NCBI GenBank assembly: GCA_022575985.1
Contig: JAKSXM010000263.1
Span: 13,186,001 to 13,250,000 of the forward strand
Direction: 5' to 3'
DNA length: 64,000 nt
Source: Anagrus nilaparvatae
Lineage: Eukaryota; Arthropoda; Insecta; Hymenoptera; Mymaridae
Shown one piece after another: positions 11,590-22,365 of the stretch. The position numbers and the translations under genes are program-made. The notes under the pieces were generated by a model. It did no database searches, had not been told where the DNA came from, and saw only the letters and a program-made list of their open reading frames with translations. Position 1 is the stretch's first letter; each line of letters opens with the position of its first letter.

Positions 11590-12045
11590 ATAGTCTTCTT
11601 CCTTAGGCTACGCTAGTGTAAGGCTTGACGTGTCGTTTTTTATTATAGTCTACTGCCTAAGGTTACGCTAGCGTAAGGCTTGACGTGTCGTTTTTGATTG
11701 TAGACCACTTCCGTAGGTTACGCTACTGTTACTTTATTATAGTCTACTTCGTTAGGTTACGCTAGTGTAAGGCTTGACGTAAAGTTTTGTCGTTTTTTAT
11801 TATAGTCTACTGCCTAAGGTTACGCTAGCGTAAGGCTTGACGTGTCGTTTTTGATTGTAGACCACTTCCGTAGGTTACGCTACTGTTACTTTATTATAGT
11901 CTACTTCGTTAGGTTACGCTAGTGTAAGGCTTGACGTAACGTTTTTTATTATAGTCTATTTCTTTAAATTACCGTAAGGTAAGGCTTGAAGTGTCGTTTT
12001 TTATTATAGTCTACTGCCTTAAGTTACGCTAGAAACCTTACGATA
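11590..12045. repeat. Tandem array with higher-order 159-bp unit
   Basis: The basic unit of about 55 bp contains TATAGTCTACT, then GGTTACGCTAG(T/C)GTAAGG, then CTTGACGT. Two consecutive 159-bp blocks (starting near 11634 and 11793), each of three diverged basic units, are almost identical. That is a small higher-order repeat like those seen in centromeric satellites. Each unit contains a short hairpin CTTA..TAAGG. Confidence 0.85.
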
Positions 12046-12362
12046 AAAAAATATGATTGCCAGGGATAAACCACTCTAGAAGAAAAAAAACTTTTCTTTA
12101 TATGATGAAATTTAGCCAAGTTATCGTCAATTTAAGATTTTACTCAAATTCGTCTTAAAAAAGATTAAAGCTCTATATTAAAAAAAGCCCACGGCTAGCC
12201 TGAAAGATTGAATTATGCGAAAGTCGGAAACTTCGGATTTTATAACGAAAAATGAGTGTTCAACCTATAAGAAAATCGTACTTTTTTGGATTTAAATCTT
12301 TCATCTAGCTTCTTACGAGTTATTTACTTTTTTGGTCCCCGATCAAACCCGTTTTTCAAAAC

Positions 12363-12773
12363 CAGTCATCCTCTTTGAGATATTTATCAATATGTCTCTT
12401 ATTTAAAATACATGGAAAAAGCCATTTAGTAGCGGTTTTTCTTATTTTGCTTTACAATTTTAGTTTGACCAAGCAACAAGCCAACAAGAAAAGTTTTTTT
12501 TAATATTCATTTAAATGCCTGGTTCATTATAAATAGGATTGGTTATGGCCAACGTGGCAAAACGCCTCTATTGTTTGAAAAATTGCGTTTAAAATTGAAA
12601 AAATAACGTTTTTTAAAAATTCCGTATATTAAGTTATTTATATGTCATAATTTATTAAAATTGAATGTAAAAAAAAAAATTATGAAGCAAAATAAGAAAA
12701 ACCGCTACTAAATGGCTGTTGTCATGTATTTTAAATGGGAGACATATTGATAAATATCTCGAAGAGGATGGCT
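12363..12773. repeat. Foldback palindrome (about 410 bp)
   Basis: The left end AGTCATCCTCTTTGAGATAT and the right end ATATCTCGAAGAGGATGGCT are complementary, as are inner words such as AGCGGTTTTTCTTATTTTGC. It directly abuts the larger palindrome at 12788. Confidence 0.8.
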
Positions 12774-12787
12774 CCAACTTTTGCTAG

Positions 12788-14169
12788 TATACTATCGATC
12801 AAAAAAAGATGTGGACCTCTCGTATTCTGAAATATTTTCCAGAAAAATGATCCCAGAATGTTCGGGTGAAAAAAAATCTGTTAAAAAATGATCCTTCGAT
12901 CTCTGTAAAAAATTTTATGATTGTAACTTTATTAGGAGGGGAGAGACAGCAATAAATGCATCAAAAAAGTAAGAAAAAAAAAATTTTATTTTTTAGGCCG
13001 TTTTTAAACGTTTAATTGGTGCATTAAAAATTATTTTAAATTTTAACTGCAGGTTCTTTAACCCTTTAACTTCAGGGGAGCGTTGGAATTTTCAAAAAAT
13101 ATTAACAAATAAATTGTTTATAACAATTTAAGCTAAAATCGCTTCTGCTTATCGTAGAAACATAATTCTTTTTTTAAATGACAGGTAATCATGCCTGGAT
13201 TACAGTTTTAGAATTTGGTCAACGTCAGAATATTGATTTGATAACAGTATCCAAAAAACGAGTGAATTTTTATGAATAGAATGCTAATAAATAAGCCCCA
13301 TTGTTCGTTAATAACTTAAAGAATATAAAAATTTATGATCTAAGCACCCGGAGATATCCTTGAGTTTTTTAAAGAATTAGGGTATGCGTAACAGATATGG
13401 AACCTGCAACATCGTCAGGAAAAACCGAGGGAAAACTTCTTTTTAAGCAAGATTTAAGGCATGTATGCCCTTTTCAGAGTTTTCTTGTCTAATTAAGGTC
13501 TTAATTTATATTAAAAATGAGTTTGTCTTGATCGTAATATGTATTCAATAATACCTTCGCTTACCTTGTTTCTTTAAAAAATATAAAGATATTGGCAGGT
13601 GTTTAGGTCATAAACTTTTTTATTCATCAGGTTATTAATGAACAATGGGTCTTATTTATTAGCATCCTATTCATAAAAATTCACTCGTTTTTTGGATACT
13701 GTTATCAAACCAATATTCTGACGTTGACCAAATTCTAAAACTGTAATCCAGGCATGATTACCTGTCATTTAAAAAAAGAATTACGTTTCTACAATAAACA
13801 GAAGCGATTTTAGCTTAAATTGTTATAAACAATTTATTTGTTAATATTTTTTGAACATTCCAACGCTCTCCTGAAGTTAAAGGGTTAAAGAACCTGCATT
13901 TAAACTTTGATTAATTTAAAACAATTTTTAATGCTCTAATTAAACGTTTAAAAACGACCTAAAAAATAAAATTTTTTTTTTCTCACTTTTTTTGTGCAAT
14001 TATTGCTGTCCCTCCCCTCCTAATAAAGTTACATTCATAAAATTTTTTACAGAAATCGAAGGATAATTTGTCAACAGATTTTTTTGTACCCGAACATTCT
14101 GGGACCATTTTTCTGGAAAATATTTTAAAAATACGAGAGGTCCACATCTTTTTTTGATCGATAGTATAT
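12788..14169. repeat. 1.38-kb foldback palindrome
   Basis: The ends TATACTATCGATC (12788) and GATCGATAGTATA (ending 14169) are exact complements. The arms are about 690 bp and meet near 13.48 kb. They carry matching stretches such as GAGAGGTCCACATC, AGGAGGGGA and TGACGTTGACCAAATTC. No coding region of known family is present. It may be a hybrid of two elements, because similarity between arms is patchy near the centre. Confidence 0.8.
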
Positions 14170-15999
14170 ATGTGCTAATATATATGCCGATAGAGAATTT
14201 TTTTAGTTTGATAGGCGTGACTAGACGATAATAGCTACACACAAAAAAATCCTGTATTCCTTGAGCCCGAGCCCCTGTGATGTATACTACCAATATTATC
14301 GTGCAGCTCCTCAATTATTTCCGGGCTGCTGACGCCCAGAAAAATTCAGAAAATAATATCGAGTTAATTCGTGTAAAATGACGGTAATGTTATAGAGTCA
14401 AATTATATTGATTTTTATAGTGCGCGCTATTAATTAATATTTTTATATTACACTGCATTTAAAATTGACAAAAAATTGATAAAAAGTCTTATTTAATTTA
14501 ATTTAAATTACAAAACGAGCGCGTATAACCTAAAAAAGAAATATAATACATGTATAATATTATATATATGTATGCAATTTATTAAAAAGGTAAATTGTAT
14601 ATGTAAAATATAAATACATTTTTGAAACGGGTATAGCAATTCAGATAAATTACCATCCTGTAAATTATTATTTAAAAGACACATAAAATTTTCATTAAAA
14701 AAATCTGTATTTATCAATTTTAATAAGCATGCTTTAATATAGTAGTATTCACTTCAGATTCGGAGTTTGTAAATACTATTTTTTTACTCGCGAATATAGG
14801 TTCAAAAATCTATTCTATTGCATTGAATCTTTTATTAATCTAAATAATATATCTCATTATCACGATGGAACTCATTATTTACTCCATTATCTATAATTGC
14901 AAATAAAAAAAATAGTACATAATATACACCAACAAATAAATATTATTACAACGTGCGTGCCGGGCGCACGGTACGTATACTATCGTGCTCTCGTATGATC
15001 ATGCGCATTACTTTTTTAATATTCCGGGCTCAGGCAGCCTGGAAACCGTGCATTTTTCTTACGGCACGAAGGTTCACGAGGTCTGAAATCACATGCAACA
15101 AAAGCATTGTAATCTGTGGAGCAGTAACCCAGCTTCGGGCTGACGCCGCACGGGATTTTTTTGTGTGTAGAGAGACGCGGTTTGCGGCAAAAAACGCGGA
15201 AAAATTGCAGGAGTGTCATAGGCTATACAAGATTTCGATTGATGCGAAAGAAAATTTTTGTCGCCAAAAAAACGTTTTTTCAAAAAAAAGATCATTTTTG
15301 ATGTTTTCGTAAATTTTCAAAAAAATCGTAATTCACTTAAAAACTTGGAATTTTTTTGTAATCAGAAAAGTTTTTATATGATTTAGAATTGTTTTTTACG
15401 TGTCCACCTAAATTTTCAAACAAATCGGTTAGATGTTTCCAGAGTTACATATATTTTTTAGCATAAAATTTGGATTTTAAATTCATATATTTATATATAT
15501 TTATAAGTTATTATATATAATATGGAGGAATTCCAATTGAACACATATTTTCTATTGTCAATAAAAGCTCACTTAGCATCGGGAAAGATTGATAAATTAC
15601 AATATGGGTGATTAAATATTATATGGAAAAATCACAATTCATTGAAATATAGTCAGTAAAATCTTATAACTGGTTTTTGTAAACTAAATTTAAATGAATA
15701 GAGCATGTTTACTTACAGCTGAAGGGTAGGTATAATTCGAATATTACTGAACATTACAATACAATTCGCTATTTTTATAATTATTATTCTAAACTTAAAT
15801 CGGACACTTTGATCTCCCCTTTCCAGGATACCCCTTCCCCATAAACAGGTTTCATGATCACATATAATTGGGAGAGATTGAAAATAAATTAACTTTTGAG
15901 TGCAAGAGAAAAACTATTAAAAATTAACGATTTCTATTAACCTATTTCTTTTTACCAAATTTTTCTTGCTTTGATTTTACCATAAGCTAACGTATTGGA
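14170..15999. other. Non-coding DNA with a GC-richer island at 14.95-15.25 kb
   Basis: AT-rich sequence surrounds a roughly 300-bp GC-richer patch that is open in several frames, none resembling a known protein. The 18-mer CTACACACAAAAAAATCC at 14235 recurs inverted at 15152-15169, with related flanking words (GGGCT..GACGCC). The patch is therefore probably one end of another degenerate inverted-repeat element. Confidence 0.45.
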
Positions 16000-16082
16000 A
16001 TAAAAAAATGAAATTTTAATAATGCTCTTCTAAAAAACTATTCCAGAGTATTACCCGGGCGTAGCCGGGCCAAATCGCTAGG
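16000..16082 (+). mobile_element. Helitron-like 3' terminus
   Basis: The hairpin CCCGG-GCGTAG-CCGGG (16054-16069) is followed by CCAAATCGCTAG, the usual Helitron 3' layout. The base after CTAG is G rather than T, so the end is slightly degenerate. A related sequence that has lost the hairpin lies about 290 bp downstream (around 16295-16356). Confidence 0.5.
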
Positions 16083-16289
16083 CTGTGAAAAACACAGGCT
16101 GTGAAAATTTTTTTAATTATTTATGTTTTTACTTATTTATATAAATAATTCATTAATACTCATTAAAAATTTATTAAAATAATTTTTCAGATAATTACTA
16201 AATAATGTTTTTATATTTATTAATTACCATCCTTTTTAAATAATTAATGTGGAAAAATGAGAAATAATTATAATAATAGTAATAATAAT

Positions 16290-16493
16290 TCAAATGAAAT
16301 TTTAATAAATCTCTTCTAAAAAACTATTTCAGAATATTACCCGAGTTAAATCGCTGGATATAAAAAAAGGTTATTTTACAAAATATTGTGTAACCTAAAA
16401 CATATTTTTTAAAAGATAAAGTGGGAGGGGTCCAGGGGGGCGCAGCTCCCATGGTGGCTGCCAAGGCGAGCGAAGCGAGCCGGAGGCAGCTAG
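16290..16493 (+). mobile_element. Helitron-like 3' end (CTAG|T)
   Basis: The region ends with a GC-rich hairpin (GCTGCC near 16457 pairing with GGCAGC at 16485-16490, with an inner GGCGAGCGAAGCGAGCC), then CTAG followed by T. The GC-rich end sits in very AT-rich surroundings. No Rep/helicase coding was seen, so this is a non-autonomous or truncated copy. Confidence 0.55.
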
Positions 16494-16518
16494 TATATAT
16501 ATATATATAATAAAGATA

Positions 16519-16712
16519 TACAGCGTGTCAGGCAACACGTAGTAGGTAGAAAAAATTGTTCGATAGCTATAGCCACTATATAGACAGCGCGTTAACTATA
16601 GTATAGTATAGCAATATATATTCTTTGAATATAGTTAACGCGCTGTCTATGTAGTGGCTATAGCTATCGAACAATTTTTTCTACCTACTACGAGTTGCCT
16701 GATACCCTGTAT
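16519..16712. mobile_element. About 190-bp MITE, uninterrupted copy
   Basis: Inverted ends ACAGCGTGTCAGGCAACACG and GAGTTGCCTGATACCCTGTA flank a nearly self-complementary body (GCGCGTTAACTATA and complement). This copy lacks the 201-bp insertion found in its relative at 5875-6270 and thus preserves the empty target site. Confidence 0.85.
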
Positions 16713-17640
16713 ATAATATATAAAGATATAAATAATAATGATATATATTGTGCACGCACTGAATTTTATTAATTCTAATTGAACGAGAATTTAACTACAC
16801 AAATAAATGATATTTTATAATTAATAAGTGTCACAATATAATTAATAAAAATGTTAACATAAGTAGTAAAATATATGATTTAATTAAACAATAAATTATT
16901 CTGTAGCGAGCAACTGATATTACTTCGTTCTCACTCGAGTCTCGGTTCAACAAGGCCGATGGGCGTCTTTTCAGCCCGGGATGCCCAAAGATGTCGGATG
17001 TTCTTGTGCTGCGCACGCCCATCTTTGCGTGCCATCGAATTCAATTCTCCCTTCAGTATCCTCTCTTTTTATCGCTCGATCTTTCTTTCACACTATTCAT
17101 GTGGTAGATTTCAAAATGTTCATAAAATTTCTTATTATTTCTGTTTTAGCTTGTACAAATGGCAAAATAATTCGTTTACCGTTAAATGTTTTTTCAATGT
17201 TTTTTAATCAAGAAAATTTAATATGTAAATTATGTTATTTGATCTTTTATATTCTAATGTAATTCTATTACTCGCAATTATTTCCTAGTTATTCTTTACA
17301 AAAGTCTTTAAAAAAATTGTAATTTTGCAATAATAATTATTAAGTTTGTAATATGCATTATTAAAGGTAGCATTAGTTTATAAATTAGACACGAAAATTT
17401 TAACTTTAATATAGGATAAAATTACCTCAATACTTAAAAATACCTGCGAAATATAATGTTTCAAATATTTAATTTTCATATTTGCAATCATGGAATTTAC
17501 AAAAAAATGTTATTTAATTATCATTGTAAATATTTTTTTTTAAATAGTTAATTTACAGTGTATTTGTATTAAAATAAACAATATTATTTTAAATATTTTT
17601 ATAAAATTTTAGAAACACAATTACGAAATATGTGTACATA
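16713..17640. other. Non-coding DNA with a short GC-richer patch
   Basis: A GC-richer patch at 16915-17040 (CTCGAGTCTCGG, TCAGCCCGGGATGCCC) resembles the 5' part of an LTR or a 5' leader, but no repeat partner, TATA box in proper position or protein was recognised. The rest is AT-rich. Confidence 0.35.
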
Positions 17641-17644
17641 TAAG

Positions 17645-18320
17645 GGAAAAATGCGTTATTCGAGGTTATTAACGCATTGCGTTATCCACGCTGATTAACG
17701 CAAAGTAGTATACTCTTATATTAACTCACCAAAATGTATTAAACAGGCTTACTAAAGCAATTTCGATAAACGTCCGAGTTAACGCATGATGTACAAAAAA
17801 ATGTTTTTTAACGGGCAACGAGACAATTTATACAGGTATATTAATAACATGGAAACTTTTGTGCCATTGGGATAAAACCAAACAAATAACTAATGCAAAA
17901 ATTATTCATTTTATCCAGGAAGATAATTGAATTTTTTTAGACCTGAAGGCAAAGAAGGCAAAAATTAAAAATTTTTTTAATCTAATTTACTAAAAAATTT
18001 AGTTAAATATAATTTGTGGTTATAAGTTTTGAAAAAAAAATAGTCGATCTCAATTTTACGATATTTTAATAATTATTTTAGTAAACTAGATAAAAAAATT
18101 TAATTTTCTTGCAGATGAGATCGCAATATACAGTGTATATTTTAAATCTTTAAGTTTGCGGGAAAAAATATAAAAAACATATTGCACTTAAGAAATATTT
18201 TTTACTTACTTTATAGGGATAAAATGCGTTATTCTAGGTTTTTAACGCATTGCATTATCCGCACTTGTTAACGCTCTTAAATGCATTAAACAGGTGTATT
18301 AAGGGGCTGTGAAGCATCCG
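17645..18320. repeat. Direct repeat pair with TTAACGCATT motifs
   Basis: An 80-100-bp sequence beginning AAAATGCGTTATTC and containing TTAACGCATTGC(G/A)TTATCC occurs at about 17648 and again at 18220, about 570 bp apart in the same orientation. The words are also internally self-complementary. A third weak trace (TTAATGCATAGCGCTAACC) is at 23900. The identity of the element is unknown. Confidence 0.5.
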
Positions 18321-18379
18321 GTTCAAAAATCGCTGGCCACGTTGCAAAAAACGTATTTTTGTAAATATTTTCGAAAAAA

Positions 18380-18616
18380 TTAAAAATCTAAGAAGGCCCC
18401 GACAAAGATAAATTATTTGCGAATTTATTGACTTAGATTTTGTTAATTTATTTTTTGATTTGAGTGAGAACTTCTTATTTAGCTATGGAACGAAGGCTTC
18501 ATCTAAATTGCCATTAAATAGTTCTCACCCAAGACAGAAAATAAATAAATGAAACCTACGTCAAAAAATTCGCAAATCATTTATCTCTGTCGTGTCCTTC
18601 TTAGATTTTCAATTTT
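18380..18616. repeat. Short foldback palindrome (about 240 bp)
   Basis: AAAAATCTAAGAAGG on the left pairs with CCTTCTTAGATTTTC on the right. Inner words (AAATTATTTGCGAATTT / AAATTCGCAAATCATTT) pair as well. It encodes nothing. Confidence 0.75.
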
Positions 18617-19244
18617 CTAAAAAAAATTATATCTTATTTATCAATAAAGATAAATAAATATAATTGTAGGTTATGATATTTGTTGTTATCAAAATTTTAA
18701 AATGTCAACAATGATTGTTTGCATGAAAAAATGAAGATGTCGCTTTCATGAAAATAATTTTTATTGAAATCGAGTAACAGCTGACTCCGATTTCAAAGTA
18801 CATATACACATTTGTTTGATACACAGATATAAATAAAATAGTAAAAAATAAGTTTATTATTTTCTAAAACTGATTATGAATTTAAAAACATTCATTGTAT
18901 TGCTACTGTTTTTATAAATAAGAATACCAATTTTTATAAGTATCCCAATTTTCTTAAATAATAAAGTGATTTTTGATTAAAGTTTTTATGTTTTGAATTT
19001 ATGTTAGTAATGGATCGTATAGGGCAAAAACTAATAAAACTATTCAGGTCATTTATAATATTTAATATTGAATTTCAAATGTAGCTGCTGAAGAAAGTAT
19101 TTCCTAAAAAATAATATGCGAAACAGCTAGCTGTGATCTTTAAAGATTTTTGACACAGGGATTGTTTATATTTTAAAGAATTTTAGTATTTTGAGTCACA
19201 TCCAACGCCAAAATTTAACCAAAATTATTAATTTTTTTTTAATT

Positions 19245-19890
19245 AGAAAACTCTTTAGATGTTAGATATATATTAGATATTTTTACTTCTGTGCTAGATC
19301 TTGAAGAAGGTATGGCTCGAGCTGGTCATTATGCAGTCAATGTCTATTTTAAATTAATGTTGAATGCCAAAATTAATACTCTGTTTTATTTGCACAGGTA
19401 GTTGAATACAAATGACCCATCTTCTAGATAAAAGCAGTATAATCTGTGATGAAAGACAGAAGTCTCACAAAGCTTGGTATAAAAAAAAAATCATTTAGAT
19501 TAATTGATAGATTTGCAATTTTTTAAGAGATGCAAAACAATTAGATCATTTATCGTCAACTCAAGAAGCAGCTCTAAATAATGATAATTTTGGAATATCT
19601 GTATGTAGAAGAAGTAGAAGAGCAAGTTAAAAAATATAACAAATTTGAAAAATTATTATCTCTTCATGAATATGGACACAAATTACTTTCTTAGAATCAT
19701 TTTTATTCCCCACAATAGCCAAAAGATTAGAAGAAGTTAGACAAAGAAGATCGTGTACATTCAAGGTTGGTGTAATACCAAGAAAGTAAGATTAGAAGCA
19801 AGTTTATTACATATGAACGATTTGTTAGAGATGCTGGTGAAGCAGAATCTTAGATAGCCAAAAAGCAAAATAAACTTGTCAGAACCCAGA
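19245..19890 (+). pseudogene. beta-Spec: Beta-spectrin pseudogene fragment (spectrin repeats)
   Basis: Beta-spectrin is a membrane-skeleton protein of tandem triple-helix repeats. With frame changes, the + strand reads GMARAGHYAV, then RDAKQLDHLSSTQEAAL, then EVEEQVKKYNKFEKLLS, then NHFYSP, IAKRLEEVRQRRS and a decayed RDAGEAES(stop)IAKKQ. These follow the order of adjacent repeats in insect beta-spectrins. Stops and frameshifts interrupt every repeat, so it is dead. An acceptor-like TTTATTTGCACAG stretch within it suggests a genomic (unprocessed) copy rather than a retrocopy. It lies in the kindlin intron in sense orientation. The family call is from memory of motif order and needs an alignment. 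Confidence 0.6.
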
Positions 19891-21120
19891 AATTTATCCT
19901 GATGAAGTTATACAAGGATATGTAGTAATTGCGTTTACTAAATTAATGACAATAAGTTTAATTTTTTGTGAAAACAATTAACAGCTTCTCATTTTAATAT
20001 TACTACGTTCTATACATCCTCAAGTCAAAGAATATATTTTAGTAAGATTAACTGATTTAATAACAAGATTTCCAAATCAAATTTACAATTTTCCAATTCA
20101 TAAAAAAAAGATTATTTAGATATCCAATGATTTTTAACTACTTTTCAGTTTATTTAACCTGATATCTACTTAGTTAATTATTGGTTCACTATTTTATTAG
20201 CAAGACCAGGCGGTTTTTAATTTTTGTTTTAGGACCAGATCGGGACCAGACCACATGATCAAAATGAAAGTAATCGCATCCTTTTTTATTATACATATAC
20301 ATATTTACATATATACATATATAGTAAATATGATGATGCAATAAAATGAGTAAAAATTGAAATTTAGTAATTGTAAATAAATAGCTATTTTTTTTAAATT
20401 AATTAAAAATTATTCGGGTAATTTTATTTTATTTAAAAGAATATAAAAAATTAAAAAAAGAGTTAAAATTCGCGGGCCGGCAATATATTATGTTGACATA
20501 TGGATGCAGGACTATAGCATGCTGCAGGACTTGCTGTATATGAGGATGATTTTCCAGCTTGGAGTATAATAATTTGTTTAATATTAATATTTAATTTTAG
20601 TTCAATTCAAATGCAAAATCAAGTAACAAAGTCAAAGACTCGATGCTTGATTCCTTGATCAAGCAGTATCACGTTTCTTCGCCGGTGGCTTCGATCTTCG
20701 ATAAACAAAAGTACCTAACCTCTAATCAAATATGAAAATAAAATCTCTGCGTGTTTGTAAAATGGTGTTTGTGCTTTTAGTTTATTTGCAGTGATTTTAA
20801 AGAATAAACAATCATATGTTTACAATAATTATGGCCTTCAAAGACTCTCATATTATGTACAATGTCTTATATTGTTTTGTGCTTGGGAACTTTAATCTTA
20901 TATCAATCTTGAATCTTAGGCACTTTAGTGATTAGTCTTTATTGACAGTGTTTTTCATTTGTGATCTGCTTATATAAAGTGAAATAAAAAAATTGAGAAG
21001 AATACAAAAAATATTTTACTTTAGTTAAGTTGTGTAAAAAAAAAGAAAAACATTTTGGATTTTTGGAAAAGAGTGGAGAGAAATTTTGATCTGTTAAGGA
21101 GTATCATATAATCTTACTGG
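19891..21120. other. Decayed or non-coding DNA between pseudogenes
   Basis: A possible coding remnant at about 20000-20110 reads SIHPQVKEYILVRLTDLITR on the + strand, but I do not recognise it. The rest (including 20500-20760, slightly GC-richer) shows nothing identifiable. Confidence 0.35.
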
Positions 21121-21123
21121 GCC

Positions 21124-21655
21124 AAAATGTACGCAAAACCTGAAAGAGATTTGATTGGAATCAATAATGAAGCTGGACGTATAGTATTTTTAGCTTTGGC
21201 TTCACATTTGAGAAAAAAACATTCAAATTTTACTGTTTACTGTACATTACTAGAAGATGCACATTCATCCGTTATGTTGGAATTTTTTTATAAATTAATA
21301 TGAATTTATAGTTTTATTTTTTCTCAAACAATTAATTTTTTTTAGAAATTTTAATACATTACAAGGAGAATTGTTGCTGTGATCATTAAAATACGGCTAG
21401 ATTAACCTAAAAGAAATGTAGAAGAAAAAAATGCATCTGTCAAAAAAGTAAATTTAGAAAATGATATTTTCCGCTTTGCAGAAAAAAAGCCTTATGTTGC
21501 TTCAATAAGAAATATGTCTGCGTTTAATAATCATAGATGAGGTATTTTATGACGATATTATAAGGTACTATGCACATATACTTACTGAAAAATCTGGGTT
21601 ACGAGCAAATGCAATGCAAATGTCTAGTCTTACTAATACAGTGGTCAGTAAAATG
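21124..21655 (+). pseudogene. Unidentified decayed coding segments
   Basis: Open, protein-like text appears in pieces: KPERDLIGINNEAGRIVFLA and HSNFTVYCTLLEDAHSSVML (21127-21290), KKPYVASIRNMSAFNNH (about 21490-21530), and IIRYYAHILTEKSGLRANAM then SSLTNTVV (about 21555-21645). An intron-like gap ends in TTTTTTTTAG near 21344. Codon use looks like a real gene that has since decayed. I do not recognise the family. It may belong with the beta-coatomer remnant just downstream or be a different gene. Confidence 0.4.
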
Positions 21656-21744
21656 AACAAAAAATAAAATTTAATTAAAAATACTCTTTTTTATAATAAA
21701 ATAATTATATGATTTAGGTAAATGATTGGTATAATTTAAAAAAC

Positions 21745-22365
21745 GAGGTTGAGTTACGTGGCTCAAGTATTTCTCAAAATAATGTCATACATTGGAAATG
21801 TTCTAGAAAATATTATGAATTGTATTAGAGCAGGATTAGTAAAATTGCCTTTAGCGGAAATGGAAAGTAGAAGAAAATCTGGAGAAAATTTAGAGAATGA
21901 AGCTGAATATACAACACCTGCGCAACTTGTAACATCTGGTTGGACAAACATTACTCAAGGTGCATTTAATACAATTACTAATAGTAAAAAGTAAGCAAAA
22001 CATCCTATATCGATTCAGCATATGATGGATGGGAACTTCTTTATTGCAGAAGGTTTAGCAAGTACACTTACAAAATTAGCTCCACATTATAAACTTATTG
22101 AAAAAGAAGACAAAAAAGTTTTAGAAAAGCAACCTGAATGTATGTTTATTATGTATAGTCTTCTTCAAGTTGGGCGTTCAGAATTGCCTACAAAAGCAAT
22201 AACCCATTATGATGCTGATAGAATTTCTCTTTCTTTGAGGTCTTAAGCTTGTCAACGTCTTTAGTTCTAAAAGTTTTTTTGAAGCATGCAGAGAACTTGT
22301 TGACGAAATGCTAACAGCTAAAAATGAAGAAAAATCACACAGGCAAAAGATCAAACCTATGGTTA
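21745..22365 (+). pseudogene. betaCOP: Beta-coatomer (beta-COP) pseudogene fragment
   Basis: Beta-COP is a core subunit of the COPI vesicle coat. The + strand reads, across stops and shifts, PLAEMESRRKSGENLE, then TTPAQLVTSG and AFNTITNSKK, then MMDGNFFIAEGLASTLTKLA, then SELPTKAITHYDADRISLSL, then FEACRELVDEMLTAKNEEKS. This is the order of the beta-COP middle region (GTYATQSAF linker, MDGxFF..LASTLTKLALRY, LPTKPITxDDxDRISL, ..CRxxLxxMLxAKxEE). There is an in-frame TAA after NSKK, another after SLRS, and a frameshift before FEACRE. Only about 200 of the roughly 950 family residues are present. It lies in the kindlin intron, sense orientation, downstream of a beta-spectrin remnant. Confidence 0.75.

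Noticed and set aside
14953..15312. 119-codon frame in a GC-richer patch
   Set aside because: Several overlapping frames are open on both strands and none resembles a protein family; GC content alone explains the openness.
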